NCBI RefSeq assembly: GCF_040412425.1
Contig: NC_089741.1
Coordinates: forward strand, 41,858,538-41,922,537
Reading direction: 5' to 3'
Source: Macrobrachium rosenbergii
Lineage: Eukaryota > Arthropoda > Malacostraca > Decapoda > Palaemonidae
DNA: 64,000 nucleotides
A program made the translations under genes and the position numbers. This document shows positions 62,001 to 64,000 of this stretch, one piece after another (position 1 is the first letter of the stretch; each line of letters starts with the position of its first letter). The notes beneath the pieces are model-generated. The model saw nothing but the letters and a program-made list of their open reading frames with translations, searched no databases and was not told where the DNA came from.

Positions 62001-64000
62001 GTTTTAAAAACTTTGGAATAAAAGGATCTGAATGAGCGCATTCCTTTATATTATGGTGGCTTGTAATACAACCTAGACATATTTGGTCTCAAACTAATTT
62101 TTAAAATAATGAATTATACATCTACTGATTCATCTTTTTCAATTGACGAATTACTGTACTGTACTTCCAGAATGAACAGACTATTTATAAAAGTGTCTTG
62201 TGCTTGTATCTATGAAAATTACATCAGTTGTACAATCTGGGCAATATATGAAAAGTTTTCTATAACAAGTTAATCAGAATTCTGAAATGCAACCACGGTA
62301 TTTATAAACTCAACAGTCATTGCTCTGAAACATTGCTGATCATATACCGTAATCAATACAAGCAGCTGAGGAGTCAATCTGAATGCATAGTAAATAACAA
62401 CCGCTGCAATCTCTTTACAGGCACCAATACAATACAGTACTGTACTGTATATGGAAGTTGCATCTAATTATAGTTTTACTGGTATTATTATTACTGCAAT
62501 ATTTGGGAGTTTAATCAGACCTCTGAGTTAAAATACTAGACTTTCATGGGTTGGTAATTTAAAATTAACTATATTTGTTTAATTCAAAGAACCTAAGAAA
62601 ATAATTGGAAGAACTATATAGCAACTCAGGCAGCGTTAACTATAATTTAGCCTTTTCTGCAGTTTTTGGTTGCTAATTATGAATTTACCTTAATTTTTGG
62701 GCCTGAGTGTAATTGGCAGTAGTAACCCAGAAGTCCATCCAGCAAAAGGTTTCCATTCATGATCTTCAGACGACAGAGCATGGCTAAATCTGTTTCGAAC
62801 GGTTCATATCCCGTCTGGCAGAAGTTAATAACTTGTTAACGTATGGGTACCCAACCCAACCCCGGGCCAGTACCTGAAACATCGTGAAGGGACATTTCCA
62901 TTTGACAAATAACAATCAGATACCGTCTGTATCAGAACCCCTAAAAGTGTAGAAAAAACCAGTTGAAAAGGTAAAAACCAGCGCGGAGCTAATATACAGA
63001 ATTACCAAATAATTTGAGGCCATTTCAGATGTTGGCTGACAAATTCTCTCCCCTCAATAAAAGCTCTGAGTTGGAGGCAAAACAAACTTTCTTGTCAAGA
63101 CACATAGCAAATGCAATTGTATCGTAAAAAGCTAAACAAAATTAAACAGTAGCCAGCCTTCATACCCAATTAATTGCTGACCAAGGGTTGTAAATTTTAC
63201 ACAAGGAGTGTGACATACGCCTACGATAAATGCAAGAAATAAAATCAGACTGAGCAAAGTATAAACCACAATACCATACAAGAGTCCTGTGTTGTTGTCA
63301 AGCTGACATTAATATACAGTATATTAGGATACACCCATAACATAGCATGTATATAGTATAAGTGGCAATAAGGTACATCAGTGTTGACGCTTTTCTGAAG
63401 AAAGGAAAGTAAGTATCATAAGGCACAACAAAGTAAAGAATTCAAAAACATTTCAGTTTACATACTGCTACTAATATGACTGCATAAAACATTACTGCTC
63501 ATGATGTGTGTGTGTGTGTGTGTGTGTGTAACTAAAGCACTCTGACACTTCGTTGGCATAACAAATTTGTAAAGAAATTATGAATCACATTGAATATTGG
63601 GATGTTTTCTTAACTACAATCATGTATAAATAATAACCATGTTTATATTGAAAAACAAAAATTCATTAGGCCTACTAATGAAATGGCCTAGTGTTTACTA
63701 AAGAACTCGGTAACTACAGTAGGCCTATAGATTATTTCAAGACCATAACTCAAGCAAAATCAGGTAGTCTGTCCAGTCAAACAGTGTTATAAGTACATAT
63801 TAAGTTAAATTGCCTGCTAGTTAATTAATTATTAATGTCCTAATAACTGTATGTCTCAAAATAGGCCTACAGAGGGCCTCAAGTTTTAGAAATGGCTGAA
63901 AAGAACGAGAAACGTAACCTATCTAGATTTTGTCAAAAATTGTAGGCTAGGCCCATTTCCTTTAAGTAAACGGAAATAATATTTGTATTGTTAAAAGTAT
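56100..64000. other. AT-rich region without a recognised gene
   Basis: Open frames here are short and share no family motif. The words TACTGTA and TACAGTA are conspicuously common (for example around 62440). A GT tract lies at about 63506-63530. Candidate frames at 57265-57447 and 58973-59173 on the minus strand were examined and left unassigned. Confidence 0.4.
58905..58945 (+). mobile_element. 3' fragment of the tRNA-derived SINE
   Basis: An A-run is followed by ATAACTCAGTGGTCTGGTTA, matching the 3' end of the element at 46145-46432. Confidence 0.65.

Overview
The window looks like genomic DNA from a decapod crustacean, most likely a shrimp or a close relative. This is inferred from very dense dinucleotide and trinucleotide microsatellites (often compound AT/GA or CA/GA tracts), a repeated ~290-bp SINE-like family, long introns with GT-AG junctions, and an animal deubiquitinase gene. 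The species cannot be fixed from the sequence alone. I see no bacterial operons, CRISPR arrays, rRNA genes or functional tRNA genes.

Layout. (1) 1-12.7 kb is a microsatellite-rich, gene-poor stretch. The only coding candidate is a possible 5' coding exon on the minus strand at 1859-1999. (2) 12.7-16.45 kb carries the last five coding exons of a plus-strand gene for a predicted single-pass membrane protein with an acidic, then proline-rich, ectodomain. Its 5' exons were not found. (3) 16.5-36.9 kb is intergenic and built from mobile-element remnants and satellites: a pair of inverted MITE-like elements, a foldback element, a 1.4-kb minisatellite that is open on both strands, several SINE-like copies, a minisatellite of ~40-bp units, and an inverted partial copy of one exon of the next gene. 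(4) 36.88-52.42 kb holds a complete ten-exon plus-strand gene for MINDY3 (FAM188A), a Lys48-linkage-type ubiquitin hydrolase. The joined exons give 468 residues with the catalytic Cys and His both present. Its introns carry a decayed non-LTR retrotransposon, a tRNA-derived SINE and TA-flanked terminal-inverted-repeat elements. (5) 52.4-64 kb is the likely 3' UTR followed by AT-rich sequence in which I recognise no gene.

The two clear genes have no evident functional link; they are simply neighbours on the same strand. I found no convincing undescribed system. The best leads are the inverted, frameshifted duplicate of MINDY3 exon 8 about 13 kb from its source, three long DNA palindromes (one starting just 14 bases inside an intron), a strong decoy splice donor after MINDY3 exon 3, and the minus-strand exon candidate at the left end.
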